64,000 nucleotides of DNA from Porphyrobacter sp. (lineage in GTDB: Bacteria > Pseudomonadota > Alphaproteobacteria > Sphingomonadales > Sphingomonadaceae). The notes beneath the pieces were generated by a model that made no database searches, was not told where the DNA came from, and saw only the letters and a list, made by a program, of their open reading frames with translations. Position 1 is the first letter of the stretch. The number at the start of each line of letters is the position of its first letter. The stretch covers positions 434,001-498,000 of the forward strand of contig JAPZUC010000001.1 in NCBI GenBank assembly GCA_027533455.1, given 5' to 3'. Made by a program: the position numbers and the translations under genes. This document shows positions 28,608 through 37,341 of the stretch, in pieces.

Positions 28608-29350
28608 TGCTCGAAATTACCAACCTCCACGCCTCTGTCGGCGACAAACCGATCCTCAAGGGCCTCACCCTCTCCGTCCCCGCGGGTGAAATCCACGCGA
28701 TCATGGGGCCCAACGGCGCGGGCAAATCGACGCTGTCGAACGTGTTGGGCGGCAAGCCCGGTTACGAGGTGACCGCGGGCAGCGTGACCTTCCGGGGGGA
28801 AGACCTGCTGGCGCTCGACCCGCATGAACGGGCGGCGAAAGGCCTGTTTCTCGGCTTCCAGTACCCGGTCGAAATTCCCGGTGTCTCCAACGTCCAGTTC
28901 CTGCGCGAGGCGCTCAATTCGCAGCGCAAGGCGCGCGGGGAAGCGCCTTTGAGCGGCGGCGAGTTTCTGAAGCTCGCCAAGGACAAGGCCGCGCTGCTCA
29001 AGATGGACATGGAAATGCTCAAGCGGCAGGTCAATGTCGGCTTCTCGGGCGGCGAGAAGAAGCGCGCCGAGATGGTGCAGATGGGCATTCTCGACCCGGC
29101 CTTCGCGGTGCTGGACGAGACTGACAGCGGCCTCGATATCGACGCGCTCAGGATCGTCGGCGCAGGGATCAACGCTATCATGCGCAGCCCCGACAAGGCT
29201 GTGCTCCTTATCACCCACTATCAGCGCCTGCTTGACGTCGTCGCGCCCGACAAGGTCAGCATCCTTGCTGGCGGCCGCATCGTCGAGACCGGCGGCCCGG
29301 AACTTGCGCTGCGGCTCGAGGCCGAGGGTTACGATTCGGTGATGGCGTGA
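28607..29350 (+). CDS. sufC: Fe-S cluster assembly ATPase SufC
   Basis: A 247-residue ABC-type ATPase of the SufBCD complex. Walker A is GPNGAGKST, the signature motif is SGGEKKR, and Walker B is FAVLDETDSGLD, where the ETDSGLD form is typical of SufC. The start ATG at 28607 shares one base with the DUF559 stop (TGATG). The stop overlaps the sufD GTG start. Confidence 0.97.
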   Translation: MLEITNLHASVGDKPILKGLTLSVPAGEIHAIMGPNGAGKSTLSNVLGGKPGYEVTAGSVTFRGEDLLALDPHERAAKGLFLGFQYPVEIPGVSNVQFLREALNSQRKARGEAPLSGGEFLKLAKDKAALLKMDMEMLKRQVNVGFSGGEKKRAEMVQMGILDPAFAVLDETDSGLDIDALRIVGAGINAIMRSPDKAVLLITHYQRLLDVVAPDKVSILAGGRIVETGGPELALRLEAEGYDSVMA

Positions 29351-30102
29351 CGACAGCCACTCTCCCGACCCGCCGCGACGAAGCGTGGCGCTATGCCGAT
29401 ATGGACGGCGTGGCGCGGCTTGGCGTTGCGGCGCTCGATGTTTGGAAAGAAATCACCCTCGCGCCCGGTGAGACCCGACGCCACGCGATGGTGGTCGGTT
29501 CGGCCGCGCCTGAATTGCACCGTATCCGCCTGACCATCGGCGAAGGCGCGCGGGCGGAGCTGTTCGTGACCAATGCCGGCGGCGATTACACCCGCGTCGA
29601 AGTGGAAGTGCGGCTCGCCAAGGGTGCGCATTTCGAATTCGGCGGCGTCACCATCGGCGGAGCGGGCGTCACCCGCGAATTCGTGACTCAGGTGATCCAT
29701 GCGGAACCCGAAGCGACCTCCAACCAGACTATCCGCGCCGTGCATTGGGGCGGGGCGACGGGCAACTTCCTCGGCGAGATCAAGGTCGCGCGCCATGCGC
29801 AGAAGACTGACGCGGCGCAGGACTTCAAGGGCCTGCTGCTTGAAGCCGGGGCGAGCGCCAATGCTGTCCCGCAGCTCGAAATTTTCGCCGACGATGTCAA
29901 GTGCGCGCACGGGGCGACCGTGGGTGAGTTGGACGAAGCTGCGCGCTTCTACATGATGGCGCGCGGGGTCGATCCCGCCTCGGCGCAGCGGCTGCTGGTG
30001 CAAGCCTTCATCGGCGATGCCTTCGTGGCGCTGGAGGACGAGGCCGAGCGCGAGACGCTGCTCGATGCCGCGCTGGCGGCGCTGGAGGGGGCCAAGCTGT
30101 GA
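29347..30102 (+). CDS. sufD: Fe-S cluster assembly protein SufD
   Basis: A 251-residue SufD, shorter than the E. coli protein (about 420) but usual for this bacterial group. It opens with LPTRRDEAWRYADMDGV, the conserved N-terminal SufD element, and carries the core beta-helix strand pattern ending in KCAHGATVGELDEAARFYMMARG, with the conserved Cys and His that join SufB at the cluster site. It starts with GTG, overlapping sufC, and its stop overlaps the sufS GTG. Confidence 0.94.
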   Translation: MTTATLPTRRDEAWRYADMDGVARLGVAALDVWKEITLAPGETRRHAMVVGSAAPELHRIRLTIGEGARAELFVTNAGGDYTRVEVEVRLAKGAHFEFGGVTIGGAGVTREFVTQVIHAEPEATSNQTIRAVHWGGATGNFLGEIKVARHAQKTDAAQDFKGLLLEAGASANAVPQLEIFADDVKCAHGATVGELDEAARFYMMARGVDPASAQRLLVQAFIGDAFVALEDEAERETLLDAALAALEGAKL

Positions 30103-31325
30103 GCGACGCCGCTACCATCACCCGCGACCTGCGCGCAGACTTCCCCGGCATGGTCACCCATGACGGCAAGCCGTGGCACTACCTCGATACCGCCGCCACC
30201 GCGCAAAAGCCGCGCGCAGTGATCGACGCTATGGCCCGCGCGCTGGGCGAGGATTACGCGACGGTCCACCGCGGGGTCTACACCCGCTCGGCCGAGATGA
30301 CGCTCGCTTATGAATCGGCGCGGCGCACGGTTGCAGGCTTCATCGGCGGCAGCGAGGACGAGCTGGTCTTTACCCGCGGCGCGACCGAGGCGATCAATCT
30401 TGTCGCGCAGACGTGGGGCCGCGCGAACCTGAAAGCTGGCGACCGTATCCTGCTCTCGCAGGCTGAGCACCATTCGAACATCGTGCCGTGGCAGATGGTC
30501 GCCCATGAAGTGGGCGCGGTGATCGACGTCTGTCCGCTGACATCTGACCACCGGATCGATCTCGATGCGGCAGAAGTCATGCTGACCGAGCGCCACAAGC
30601 TGGTCGCGCTGGGCCACGTCTCCAACGTTACCGGTGCCCTGCTTGATGCCCCGCGCGCCGCCGCGCTTGCCCACAAGGTCGGCGCCAAGCTCTTGCTCGA
30701 CGGGTGCCAGAGCGCACCGCACATGGGCGTCGACGTCGCGGCACTGGCCTGTGACTTCTACGTCTTCTCCGCGCACAAGCTCTACGGCCCTACCGGGATC
30801 GGGGCGCTCTGGGCCAAGGCGGAACTCCTGGCCGAGATGCCTCCCTATCAGGGTGGCGGAGCGATGATCGACCGCGTGACCTTTGCCAAGACCACCTATG
30901 CCTCTGGCCCCCAGCGCTTCGAGGCAGGCACGCCTGCCATCACCGAGGCCATCGCCTTCGCCGCCGCCGCCGATTACGTCATAGCCATCGGCCCCGGGCG
31001 TATCCACGCGCATGAACAGGCACTTGTCGCCCGTCTGCGCCAGGAACTCGGAGCGATGAATGATGTCACCCTGTTCGGCCCCGACGACAGCGCCGGGATC
31101 GTCAGCTTCGCGCTGGACGAGATCCACCCTCACGATCTCGGCACCATTCTCGACGAGAGCAACGTCGCGATCCGCGCCGGACACCACTGCGCCCAGCCCC
31201 TCATGGACTACCTCGGCGTTCCCGCCACCGCCCGTGCCAGCTTCGGCCTGTATTCGACCGAGGCCGATGTCGACGCGCTGCTCGCCGGAATCGCCCGCAC
31301 CCGCAAGATTTTTGGAAGAGGATGA
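30099..31325 (+). CDS. sufS: cysteine desulfurase SufS
   Basis: A 408-residue PLP enzyme that takes sulfur from cysteine. The PLP lysine is in FSAHKLYGPTGIGALW, the substrate and cofactor region in SQAEHHSNIVPWQ, and the catalytic Cys in RAGHHCAQPLMDYLGV, which is the class II (SufS) form. It starts with GTG overlapping the sufD stop. No SufE or SufU gene is seen in the window, so the sulfur acceptor must be encoded elsewhere. Confidence 0.96.
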   Translation: MSDAATITRDLRADFPGMVTHDGKPWHYLDTAATAQKPRAVIDAMARALGEDYATVHRGVYTRSAEMTLAYESARRTVAGFIGGSEDELVFTRGATEAINLVAQTWGRANLKAGDRILLSQAEHHSNIVPWQMVAHEVGAVIDVCPLTSDHRIDLDAAEVMLTERHKLVALGHVSNVTGALLDAPRAAALAHKVGAKLLLDGCQSAPHMGVDVAALACDFYVFSAHKLYGPTGIGALWAKAELLAEMPPYQGGGAMIDRVTFAKTTYASGPQRFEAGTPAITEAIAFAAAADYVIAIGPGRIHAHEQALVARLRQELGAMNDVTLFGPDDSAGIVSFALDEIHPHDLGTILDESNVAIRAGHHCAQPLMDYLGVPATARASFGLYSTEADVDALLAGIARTRKIFGRG

Positions 31326-31795
31326 GCACCATGGACAGCTCTGCCGATCACAACGACATGACTACCGACAAGCCACCGCGCGCCCGGGTCTCGGATGCCG
31401 TGGACACTGGCGAGCAGGCACCGCGCAGCCGCGACTATCTCGACGGCTTCCTGTCAGCCAAGCCTGCCGCCGATGCTGTGGGCGGCGATGGTAGCGACCT
31501 GCAGGCTGACGTCATTGCGGCGCTGCGCGAGATCTTCGATCCGGAAATTCCGGTCAACATCTACGACCTCGGCCTGATCTACGGCGTGGAGGTGGACGAC
31601 AACCGCGACGCCACGGTCACCATGACACTCACCACGCCGCATTGCCCTGTCGCCGAAAGCATGCCGGGCGAGGTCGAGCTGCGCGTTGCCAGCGTCCCGG
31701 GCATACGCGATGCCGAGGTCAATCTCATCTGGGACCCGCCATGGGGACCGCACAAGATGAGTGACGAGGCGCGGCTCGAGCTGGGGATGCTGTGA
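31322..31795 (+). CDS. sufT: SUF system protein SufT (DUF59/MIP18 family)
   Basis: A 157-residue protein with a DUF59 domain: IIAALREIFDPEIPVNIYDLGLIY-like core (here ALREIFDPEIPVNIYDLG), then TTPHCPVAESMPGEV with the conserved Cys, and a C-terminal NLIWDPPWGPHKMSDEA. The first 55 residues are polar and variable. DUF59 proteins help mature Fe-S proteins. Both ends overlap their neighbours (ATGA, GTGA). Confidence 0.93.
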   Translation: MSTMDSSADHNDMTTDKPPRARVSDAVDTGEQAPRSRDYLDGFLSAKPAADAVGGDGSDLQADVIAALREIFDPEIPVNIYDLGLIYGVEVDDNRDATVTMTLTTPHCPVAESMPGEVELRVASVPGIRDAEVNLIWDPPWGPHKMSDEARLELGML

Positions 31796-32286
31796 CTGCG
31801 TCACCCACTCTGACGGTCGCTTTGGCCGACTACCGCGACGCCCGCGATGCGGCGGATGTCGTGGTGCTGCTCGATGCCTATGCGCGCGATCCGATGGGCG
31901 GGGGTGCGCCACTGGCCGAAGACGTCAAGGCGCGACTCACCAGCGATCTGGCTGCCAACCCCCAAGCCTTTTCGCTGCTCGCGCGACTTGGTGACCGCGC
32001 TGTCGGCCTCGCCAATTGCTTCATGGGCTATTCGACCTTCGCCGCCGCGCCGCTGGTCAATATCCACGATCTCGCGGTGCTGCCGGGCCATCGCGGTGCA
32101 GGTATCGGCAAGGCGCTGATGTCCGCGATCGAGGTTGAGGCCTTGAAGCGCGGGGCGTGCAAGATCACATTGGAAGTGCTGACCGGCAATCCGGCGCGGC
32201 ATCTTTACGCCCGCGAAGGCTATGGCGATTATCAGCTTGACCCCGCCACCGGGCATGCGCTGTTCTGGCAGAAGAGGCTGAAATGA
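31792..32286 (+). CDS. GNAT family N-acetyltransferase
   Basis: A 164-residue acetyltransferase. The acetyl-CoA binding motif A is IHDLAVLPGHRGAGIGKALM, with the R-x-x-G-x-G/A loop HRGAGIG, and motif B is HLYAREGYGDY. The GTG start overlaps sufT, and the stop overlaps sufA, so it is embedded in the suf operon. The substrate is unknown; a link to protein or metabolite acetylation under iron or oxidative stress is only a guess. Confidence 0.88.
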   Translation: MTASPTLTVALADYRDARDAADVVVLLDAYARDPMGGGAPLAEDVKARLTSDLAANPQAFSLLARLGDRAVGLANCFMGYSTFAAAPLVNIHDLAVLPGHRGAGIGKALMSAIEVEALKRGACKITLEVLTGNPARHLYAREGYGDYQLDPATGHALFWQKRLK

Positions 32287-32648
32287 TCGATACGACCACA
32301 ACATCGCGCCCCGCCCCCAAGGCCGCCGTGATCCTTACGCCCAGCGCGGAGGCGCGTATCGCCGATCTGATGAGCAAGGCTCCGGCAGACGCGATCGGCG
32401 TGAAGCTCTCGACCCCGCGCCGCGGCTGCTCCGGCCTCGCCTATTCGGTCGACTACGTCACCACCGAGGCCAAGTTCGACGAGAAGATCGTCACCCCCGG
32501 CGGGGTGTTCTACATCGACGGTGCGAGCGTGCTTTATCTGATCGGCAGCGTCATGGACTGGCGCGAGGACGATTTCACCGCCGGCTTCGTGTTCGAGAAC
32601 CCCAACGCCAAGGGCGCTTGCGGCTGCGGTGAAAGTTTCATGGTGTAA
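32283..32648 (+). CDS. sufA: Fe-S cluster carrier SufA/IscA (HesB family)
   Basis: A 121-residue A-type carrier. The three cluster-binding cysteines are in RRGCSGLAY and in the C-terminal GACGCGESF, the classical C-x(about 64)-C-x-C layout. It accepts clusters from SufBCD and passes them to target proteins. It is the last gene of the operon, overlapping the acetyltransferase gene by 4 bases. Confidence 0.95.
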   Translation: MIDTTTTSRPAPKAAVILTPSAEARIADLMSKAPADAIGVKLSTPRRGCSGLAYSVDYVTTEAKFDEKIVTPGGVFYIDGASVLYLIGSVMDWREDDFTAGFVFENPNAKGACGCGESFMV

Positions 32649-32649
32649 G

Positions 32650-32666
32650 CCGCCCTCGCGAGGCGG
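32650..32666. terminator. short hairpin between sufA and a convergent pseudogene
   Basis: CCGCC / GGCGG with loop CTCGCGA, right after the sufA stop; followed by TTAT only, so weak as an intrinsic terminator. Confidence 0.35.
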
Positions 32667-32669
32667 TTA

Positions 32670-33620
32670 TCAGCTTTCCTGCGCCAGCCGTGCGATCTGG
32701 CGGCGTTCCAGATCGTCGATTTCGCCATCGGCATCGACCGTGCCCTCGAGCCATTCGCTCTCGTAATCGGTGACCTGCTCGCCTTCAGCTGCGAGGGTTT
32801 CGATATAGGTCTGTGCAGGCTTTGGTGCCTTCTTGCCGAACACCTTGCCGAAATGGTTGCCGACATTGGGCAGTTAGCGGATCACCTCGCCCATGAACCG
32901 GCCGACATTGGCCTTGTTGTCGGTGACGAATGCTTCGAGTTCGCGCTTGCGTTCATGGCTGAGCTGCGCGTTCGGCAGCACGAAGCCCTTCATGAAGTTG
33001 GCAACGCCATCGATGAACAGATCGTCCCACTCGGCCGCGTTCTCGTCGGCGAGGGTTGCGTTCTTCAAGCGGAACAGCATCTCCGCCTCGAACCGCGATA
33101 CTGCCGCCGGACCATGACCGCCGCTGGCAAAGATAACGCGGCGGATGATGCGGCATTCGGCGGCGCTGATGTGGGTCGCGCTGAGATCGCCCCCGTCGGG
33201 GATCGGTCCGGTGCCGGTGAGAACCTCGCGCTCGATCTGTTCGAGCACATAGTTCTTCAGCCGGTCCGGCACATTCTCGGCGCGCTCGATGATGCGAACA
33301 ATGGCTTCCAGCCCGACGAGGCTTTCGACCACACCATCCGCGTCGATCTGGCCGATCATCCACTCGGCCTCTTCCTCCGAGCATTGCAGGCGCGGCGGGG
33401 TGCCGTTCAAAACGAACTCGCCGATCGCTTCGACAAAGAAGTCACACCATTCGGGGCTGCGTTCCTGCAAGGCGGTGTTGACCGCGAACAGCGCCTCGGC
33501 TTCCTCGCGGGTGACGATTCCATCGCCTCAGCCTTCGCAGCGCAGCGCCAGCAGTTCTTCGGCGGTGATCTGTCCATCCGCCGCCGCGCGCTGGGCGATG
33601 TCGATGAATTGGGTGGTCAT
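32670..33620 (-). pseudogene. TerB-like domain protein broken by two in-frame stops
   Basis: One continuous frame of 317 codons runs from the ATG at 33620 (MTTQFIDIAQRAAADGQITA) to a final TGA at 32670, but it is cut by TGA at 33528-33530 (codon 31) and TAA at 32874-32876 (codon 249). The reading on both sides of each stop is coherent: ELLALRCEG then GDGIVTREEAEALF, and GRFMGEVIR then LPNVGNHFGKVFGKKA. Repeated IDADG / DADGEID blocks resemble TerB- or EF-hand-like acidic turns seen in a sphingomonad family. At the first stop a Trp (TGG) is the likely ancestral codon. Either a recent pseudogene or sequencing errors; a TTG at 33470 could still start a 198-residue middle part. Confidence 0.75.
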
Positions 33621-33677
33621 GCGGTCTTCCCTTGAGATCTCGCGGGGAGACATGCCACCATCGGGCTTAAGGCGGAG

Positions 33678-34085
33678 TTACCGCCGTTCCACTTCGCGGA
33701 TGCAGGCGCCCGGATCGGCGGCTGCACCGCCCTGCCGCAGCCGTGCCTCGACATGGGTCGCAGTCAGCTCTGCGGCGGCAGCGACGGGGTAGAGGAAGAT
33801 GTCGAGCACGCAGGTCGGCCCTGCGAACTGGAGCTTGCGCGCGTCGCCCTCAGCAAGGTCGATGCGAGGCGGGCCGAAGCGCCGGGTCAGCGTGTCGGCC
33901 CGCGCGCCGATCACGCCGCCGAGACCCTGCGGCGACATCACCTCGGGCACTACCACGATACTGCTGCGCGGCGCGCTGGCGGCAGGACGGGCGCCGGTGC
34001 GCGGTGACGGCGCCGGATTGCCGCCCCCGGCACAGGAGGCAAGCATCGTCGCAACCGCGGCGAGGATTGCGATCCCCGCCCTCAA
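33678..34085 (-). CDS. lipoprotein of unknown function
   Basis: A 135-residue protein with a signal peptide and lipobox LASC at about residue 18. The mature part has a Pro/Ala-rich linker, then a small domain (GLGGVIGARADTLTRRFGPPRIDLAEGDARKLQF, key features LTRRFGPPRID and CVLDIFLYP) like the SmpA/BamE-type fold of some short lipoproteins, which is only an impression. The TTG start at 34085 overlaps the stop of the EI24 gene as TTGA, so it is coupled to it. Confidence 0.78.
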   Translation of the reverse strand: MRAGIAILAAVATMLASCAGGGNPAPSPRTGARPAASAPRSSIVVVPEVMSPQGLGGVIGARADTLTRRFGPPRIDLAEGDARKLQFAGPTCVLDIFLYPVAAAAELTATHVEARLRQGGAAADPGACIREVERR

Positions 34086-34768
34086 GGCCGCGCGCCCGTT
34101 GCAATCCGTCGCAGCACCAGATGGGCCCCCGCTGCTGCACCGACCAGCGGAGCGAGCAGATTGACGAAGGGCACCAGCATCAGCCCCGCCACTGCGGCGC
34201 CAAGCAGCATCCGTTCGGCTCGCGGCACCGGGTTCGCGCGCTCGTCACCGCTGCAATGCCGCTGCCAAGCCATGTCGGTAAGCTCGCGCCCGAGCAGAAC
34301 CGCGTTGACGCCAAGGAACACCACCGCCGGGCCAATCGCGGTGAACACCAGCACCACCGCCAGCGGCACCGCCAGCAGGTTGTACCCCAGCGCGCGCAGG
34401 AGGCTTCGGCTTGCGGCTGCGACTTCGCGGGTGAGGGGCAGAGGCCGCGCCGTGGTAGCGAAGGCCGGATAGTGCCGCACTTCGACCGCGGCGACGACTT
34501 CGTCTGCGAAGAATTGGAGCACTGCCAGCGCCACAATCCGGAACAGGAACCACATCGCCAGCGGCACCATGATGACTGCCGCCACTCCGGCCCAGCGCCC
34601 GTCCAGCGCGTACCTCTCGGCCAGAGCGGCGAGCCCGAAATAGAGGCCGACCCCGACTCCTGCGAACAGAACCAGCGTAATCGCGATGCTCTTGACCGCC
34701 ACTCGCACCACCGCGCGGTCACCAAGCTGGCTGAAAGCTTTCACGATAGCGGCGGGCACGGCGGACAT
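34082..34768 (-). CDS. EI24 domain membrane protein (CysZ-like)
   Basis: A 228-residue inner-membrane protein with about five to six helices (SIAITLVLFAGVGVGLYFGL, AAVIMVPLAMWFLFRIVAL, LLAVPLAVVLVFTAIGPAVV, LLGAAVAGLMLVPFVNLLAPL). The central LGREL...MAWQRH segment and overall layout match the EI24/CysZ family. CysZ proteins take up sulfate, but most EI24 members in alphaproteobacteria have no proven substrate. The stop overlaps the following lipoprotein gene start. Confidence 0.85.
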   Translation of the reverse strand: MSAVPAAIVKAFSQLGDRAVVRVAVKSIAITLVLFAGVGVGLYFGLAALAERYALDGRWAGVAAVIMVPLAMWFLFRIVALAVLQFFADEVVAAVEVRHYPAFATTARPLPLTREVAAASRSLLRALGYNLLAVPLAVVLVFTAIGPAVVFLGVNAVLLGRELTDMAWQRHCSGDERANPVPRAERMLLGAAVAGLMLVPFVNLLAPLVGAAAGAHLVLRRIATGARP

Positions 34769-34897
34769 GGCATCATCCGATGCGAGGCCACCACAGCGAA
34801 GTCAACGCGTCTACGCTGCACCGCACACAGATCGCTTGGCGTGGCTGCCGAAGGCGGCTAGGCGCGCGGGCAATCTCCAAGGAAGGAAGTTCTCCCC

Positions 34898-35899
34898 GTG
34901 CCTGAAGCTAATCCGCCCCGTTACGATGTGATCGCCATCGGCAATGCCGTGGTCGACGTGATTGCCTCCTGCGAGGAAGAGCTGATCGAAGAGCTTCAGC
35001 TTAACCGCGGCGGCATGACCCTGATCGACGAGGCGCGGGCCGACGAGCTTTACGAAGCCATGCCGCCTGCGCGCGAGCTTTCGGGTGGTTCGGCTGCGAA
35101 CACGCTGGCCGGATTAGCGACGCTCGGGCTCCAATGCGCCTTCATCGGCCAGGTCGCCGACGACCAGCTCGGCAAGGTGTTCCGCCACGATATGCGCGCC
35201 ACCGGCATCGACTTCGATACGCCCGGCCGTGACGGCGAACCCGCCACCGGCCGCGTGCTGATCTTCGTGACGCCCGATGGCGAGCGCACGATGAACACCT
35301 TTCTTGGCGCGGGCCAATTCCTCCCCGCCGCAGCGCTTGACGAAGACCTCATCGCATCGGCTGCGATCCTCTATCTCGAAGGCTATCTGTGGGATCCGGA
35401 GGAGCCCCGCCGCGCTATGCGCCGCGCCATCGAGGTCGCGCGCGATGCGGGCAGGAAGATCGCCTTCACCGCTTCCGAAAGCTTCGTGATCGACCGCCAC
35501 GGTGACGATTTCCGCAGCATGATCGAAGAGGGCATCATCGACATCCTGTTCGTCAACGAGACCGAACTGGCCACGCTGACGGGCGAGGATGACTTCGAGG
35601 CCGGCCTTGCGGCTGTCGCGGGCAAGGTGCCGGTGCTGGTCGCTACCCGCAGCGAAAAGGGCGCGGTCGCCGTCGCCCATGGCGGGCGGGCGGATGTGGC
35701 TGCGGTGCCTGTCATCAAGGTGGTCGACACCACCGGCGCAGGCGACCAGTTTGCCGCCGGGTTCCTGTCAGGCTACGTCAAGGGCGAGCCGCTGACCCGC
35801 TGCCTCAAGCGCGGGGCAATCTGCGCTTCGGAAGTGATCTCGCACTATGGTCCGCGGCCCGAGGCCGACATGCTCAAGCTGATGGACGAGCGGCTTTAG
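34898..35899 (+). CDS. adenosine kinase (PfkB family)
   Basis: A 333-residue ribokinase-like enzyme phosphorylating adenosine to AMP. The N-terminal GNAVVDVIASCEEELIEEL and GGSAANTLAGLATLG are typical, and the C-terminal PfkB signature VDTTGAGDQFAAGFLSGY holds the catalytic Asp. It starts with GTG at 34898 after an AAGGAAGGAAG site. The annotation as adenosine kinase rests on close similarity to alphaproteobacterial members; other sugar kinases share the fold. Downstream lies a dense set of hairpins before a convergent gene. Confidence 0.9.
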   Translation: MPEANPPRYDVIAIGNAVVDVIASCEEELIEELQLNRGGMTLIDEARADELYEAMPPARELSGGSAANTLAGLATLGLQCAFIGQVADDQLGKVFRHDMRATGIDFDTPGRDGEPATGRVLIFVTPDGERTMNTFLGAGQFLPAAALDEDLIASAAILYLEGYLWDPEEPRRAMRRAIEVARDAGRKIAFTASESFVIDRHGDDFRSMIEEGIIDILFVNETELATLTGEDDFEAGLAAVAGKVPVLVATRSEKGAVAVAHGGRADVAAVPVIKVVDTTGAGDQFAAGFLSGYVKGEPLTRCLKRGAICASEVISHYGPRPEADMLKLMDERL

Positions 35900-35905
35900 G
35901 TCTTT

Positions 35906-36003
35906 CGCTCGCCCCTCCGGGCGAGCGTCTTCGGCGCGTTTCGACCCCTTCGGGGTCGAGCGCCTGCGGGCGGGCGGTCGCCCTTGCGGTCGTTGCGCGA
36001 CCG
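35906..36003. repeat. cluster of perfect hairpins between convergent genes
   Basis: Three stems in about 100 bases: CGCTCGCCC / GGGCGAGCG with a CTCC loop (35906-35927); TCGACCCC / GGGGTCGA with a TTC loop enclosed by an outer GGCGC / GCGCC (35933-35964); and CGGTCGC / GCGACCG (35975-36003). The last stem sequence also occurs in the hairpin cluster at 47446-47462. No U-tracts follow. Confidence 0.6.
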
Positions 36004-36050
36004 GGCTCCTGCGTGTCAGCCTTCCGCTGGCACGTCCTCGGAGCTTTCCC

Positions 36051-36875
36051 TCAGCCTGCCGCTGCCGCTGCGGTCCGCCGCTTGGGCGACTTGCCCGCCT
36101 CCCAACCGAGCCACACCGTCGCCGCCCCCGCCGCGATGCCCAGCGCCAGCGTCACCGCTGGCGGGATGGCGGCGTATGCAGCAAAGCCCGCAGTGATCGC
36201 GGGGATGAAGGGCGCAAACCACATTACCACGCCCTGAAACGCCGTGAAGCCCGCCGCGATCAGCCACGGCGCGCCGTGCTTGCGGTTCATTGCCCACAGC
36301 ACCAGCGCAAAACCTGCGGCCAGCCCGTCGCTGATCGCGATCGTATCGAGGATGGCGTGCGGAAAGTCGCTCCCGATCACGTTCATCCACGGCAAGTAGA
36401 TGTCCATAACCCGGCTGAACGGGCTTTCGAACAGGATCAGCGGGGTCGCGAGCATGTAGCCTGCGTGGAGCTTCACATTCCGGCGATGCTTCAGCGCCAG
36501 ATAGAAAAGCGTCAGATAGGCCACGATCGCGATCCCCATGCCCACCCCGAACGTCGGGCCGAGCGCGGCGGTCACGGGAGAGCCGCCGGCCGCGAAATTG
36601 GCGGAGGTGACATTGATGATCATCATGAAGCCAAGAATCAGGAACGGGAACAGCACGAAACTGGCCCGGCCCATCTGGCGGTGGAGGGCATTGGCGCGGC
36701 GCTGGATCGTCAGGTGCTGGGCGATCAGCAGCGCGAGCCATGTCATCGACGAGATCGCATGGACATGGAAGGCGAGCGGCGCCGGGCCCTCGGCCGCGAA
36801 ATAGCTCGCCCAGAAGCCGGCCATGATGACCAGTAGCACGAATCCGACGAAATAATGCGCATGACGATACGGCAT
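36051..36875 (-). CDS. membrane protein of unknown function
   Basis: A 274-residue integral membrane protein with about seven helices (HYFVGFVLLVIMAGFWASYF, MTWLALLIAQHL, FVLFPFLILGFMMIINV, MGIAIVAYLTLFYLAL, LAAGFALVLWAM, ITAGFAAYAAIPPAVTLALG and others). The loop RANALHRQMGRASF is typical of a family of uncharacterised heme-copper-like or DUF2306-type membrane proteins. I chose the ATG at 36875, with AAGGGGATCTC upstream. Conserved His residues (HAHYF, HVHAIS, HLTIQ) could bind a metal or heme. Confidence 0.75.
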   Translation of the reverse strand: MPYRHAHYFVGFVLLVIMAGFWASYFAAEGPAPLAFHVHAISSMTWLALLIAQHLTIQRRANALHRQMGRASFVLFPFLILGFMMIINVTSANFAAGGSPVTAALGPTFGVGMGIAIVAYLTLFYLALKHRRNVKLHAGYMLATPLILFESPFSRVMDIYLPWMNVIGSDFPHAILDTIAISDGLAAGFALVLWAMNRKHGAPWLIAAGFTAFQGVVMWFAPFIPAITAGFAAYAAIPPAVTLALGIAAGAATVWLGWEAGKSPKRRTAAAAAG

Positions 36876-36948
36876 CGAGATCCCCTTCTCGAACGGGGCC
36901 AAGGATCAACCTACCACTATCCGGTTGCGGGGCAAAGCCCGCCCGCTG

Positions 36949-37341
36949 TCACTCGTCGGGGACGTATCCCGCGTGGCGCAGGGTCACCATATAGGCCGCG
37001 ATCTGGTCGATCTGCGCGCGGGTGAGGGTGAAATCCATGTCCTCGGGGTAGTTGTGTGCTTCTGCCAGCCAGTCCGCGAGTGACGTTTCCGAAAGGCCAG
37101 GCCGGTTGGCAATGGCAGCGAAGCTGGGCGAGCGCGGATTGGGTGAGAGGAACGGCGGCTCGACCGCGTGACACCCCCCGCAGGCACCTTCGACGAAGGC
37201 CGGCGCGCGGGTATCGCGCGAGGGCGAGGTTGCCTTGCCGAGCATCGGTGGCGGGTTCTCGTCCCCCGGGGTCTGGCAAGCCGAGAGCGCCAGTAGCGGC
37301 GCAGCGAGAAGCGCGATGGCGCGAAGCGGGTGCGGTGTCAT
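36949..37341 (-). CDS. monoheme c-type cytochrome, lipid-anchored
   Basis: A 130-residue cytochrome c. The heme motif is CGGCH (GACGGCHAVEPPFLS), and the distal Met ligand is probably in YPEDMDFTLT. The signal peptide ends in a lipobox LSAC, so the protein is likely tethered in the periplasm. I chose the ATG at 37341 with AGGAG upstream; an ATG six codons earlier is possible. It is transcribed away from the PAP2 gene, with 116 bases between the starts. Partner oxidoreductase unknown. Confidence 0.88.
   Translation of the reverse strand: MTPHPLRAIALLAAPLLALSACQTPGDENPPPMLGKATSPSRDTRAPAFVEGACGGCHAVEPPFLSPNPRSPSFAAIANRPGLSETSLADWLAEAHNYPEDMDFTLTRAQIDQIAAYMVTLRHAGYVPDE

Noticed and set aside
32534-32866. 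A 110-residue minus-strand frame downstream of the TerB-like gene
   Set aside because: It is in a different frame, overlaps sufA in antisense, and the coherent protein sequence lies in the frame of the broken gene.
33528-33530. TGA at codon 31 of the TerB-like frame as a selenocysteine or recoded Trp codon
   Set aside because: No SECIS-like stem is seen just downstream, selenoprotein genes are absent here, and a second stop (TAA) breaks the same frame, which recoding of TGA cannot explain.
35900-36050. CRISPR-like array of palindromic repeats
   Set aside because: The stems differ from one another and there is no regular repeat-spacer spacing; no cas genes are in the window.
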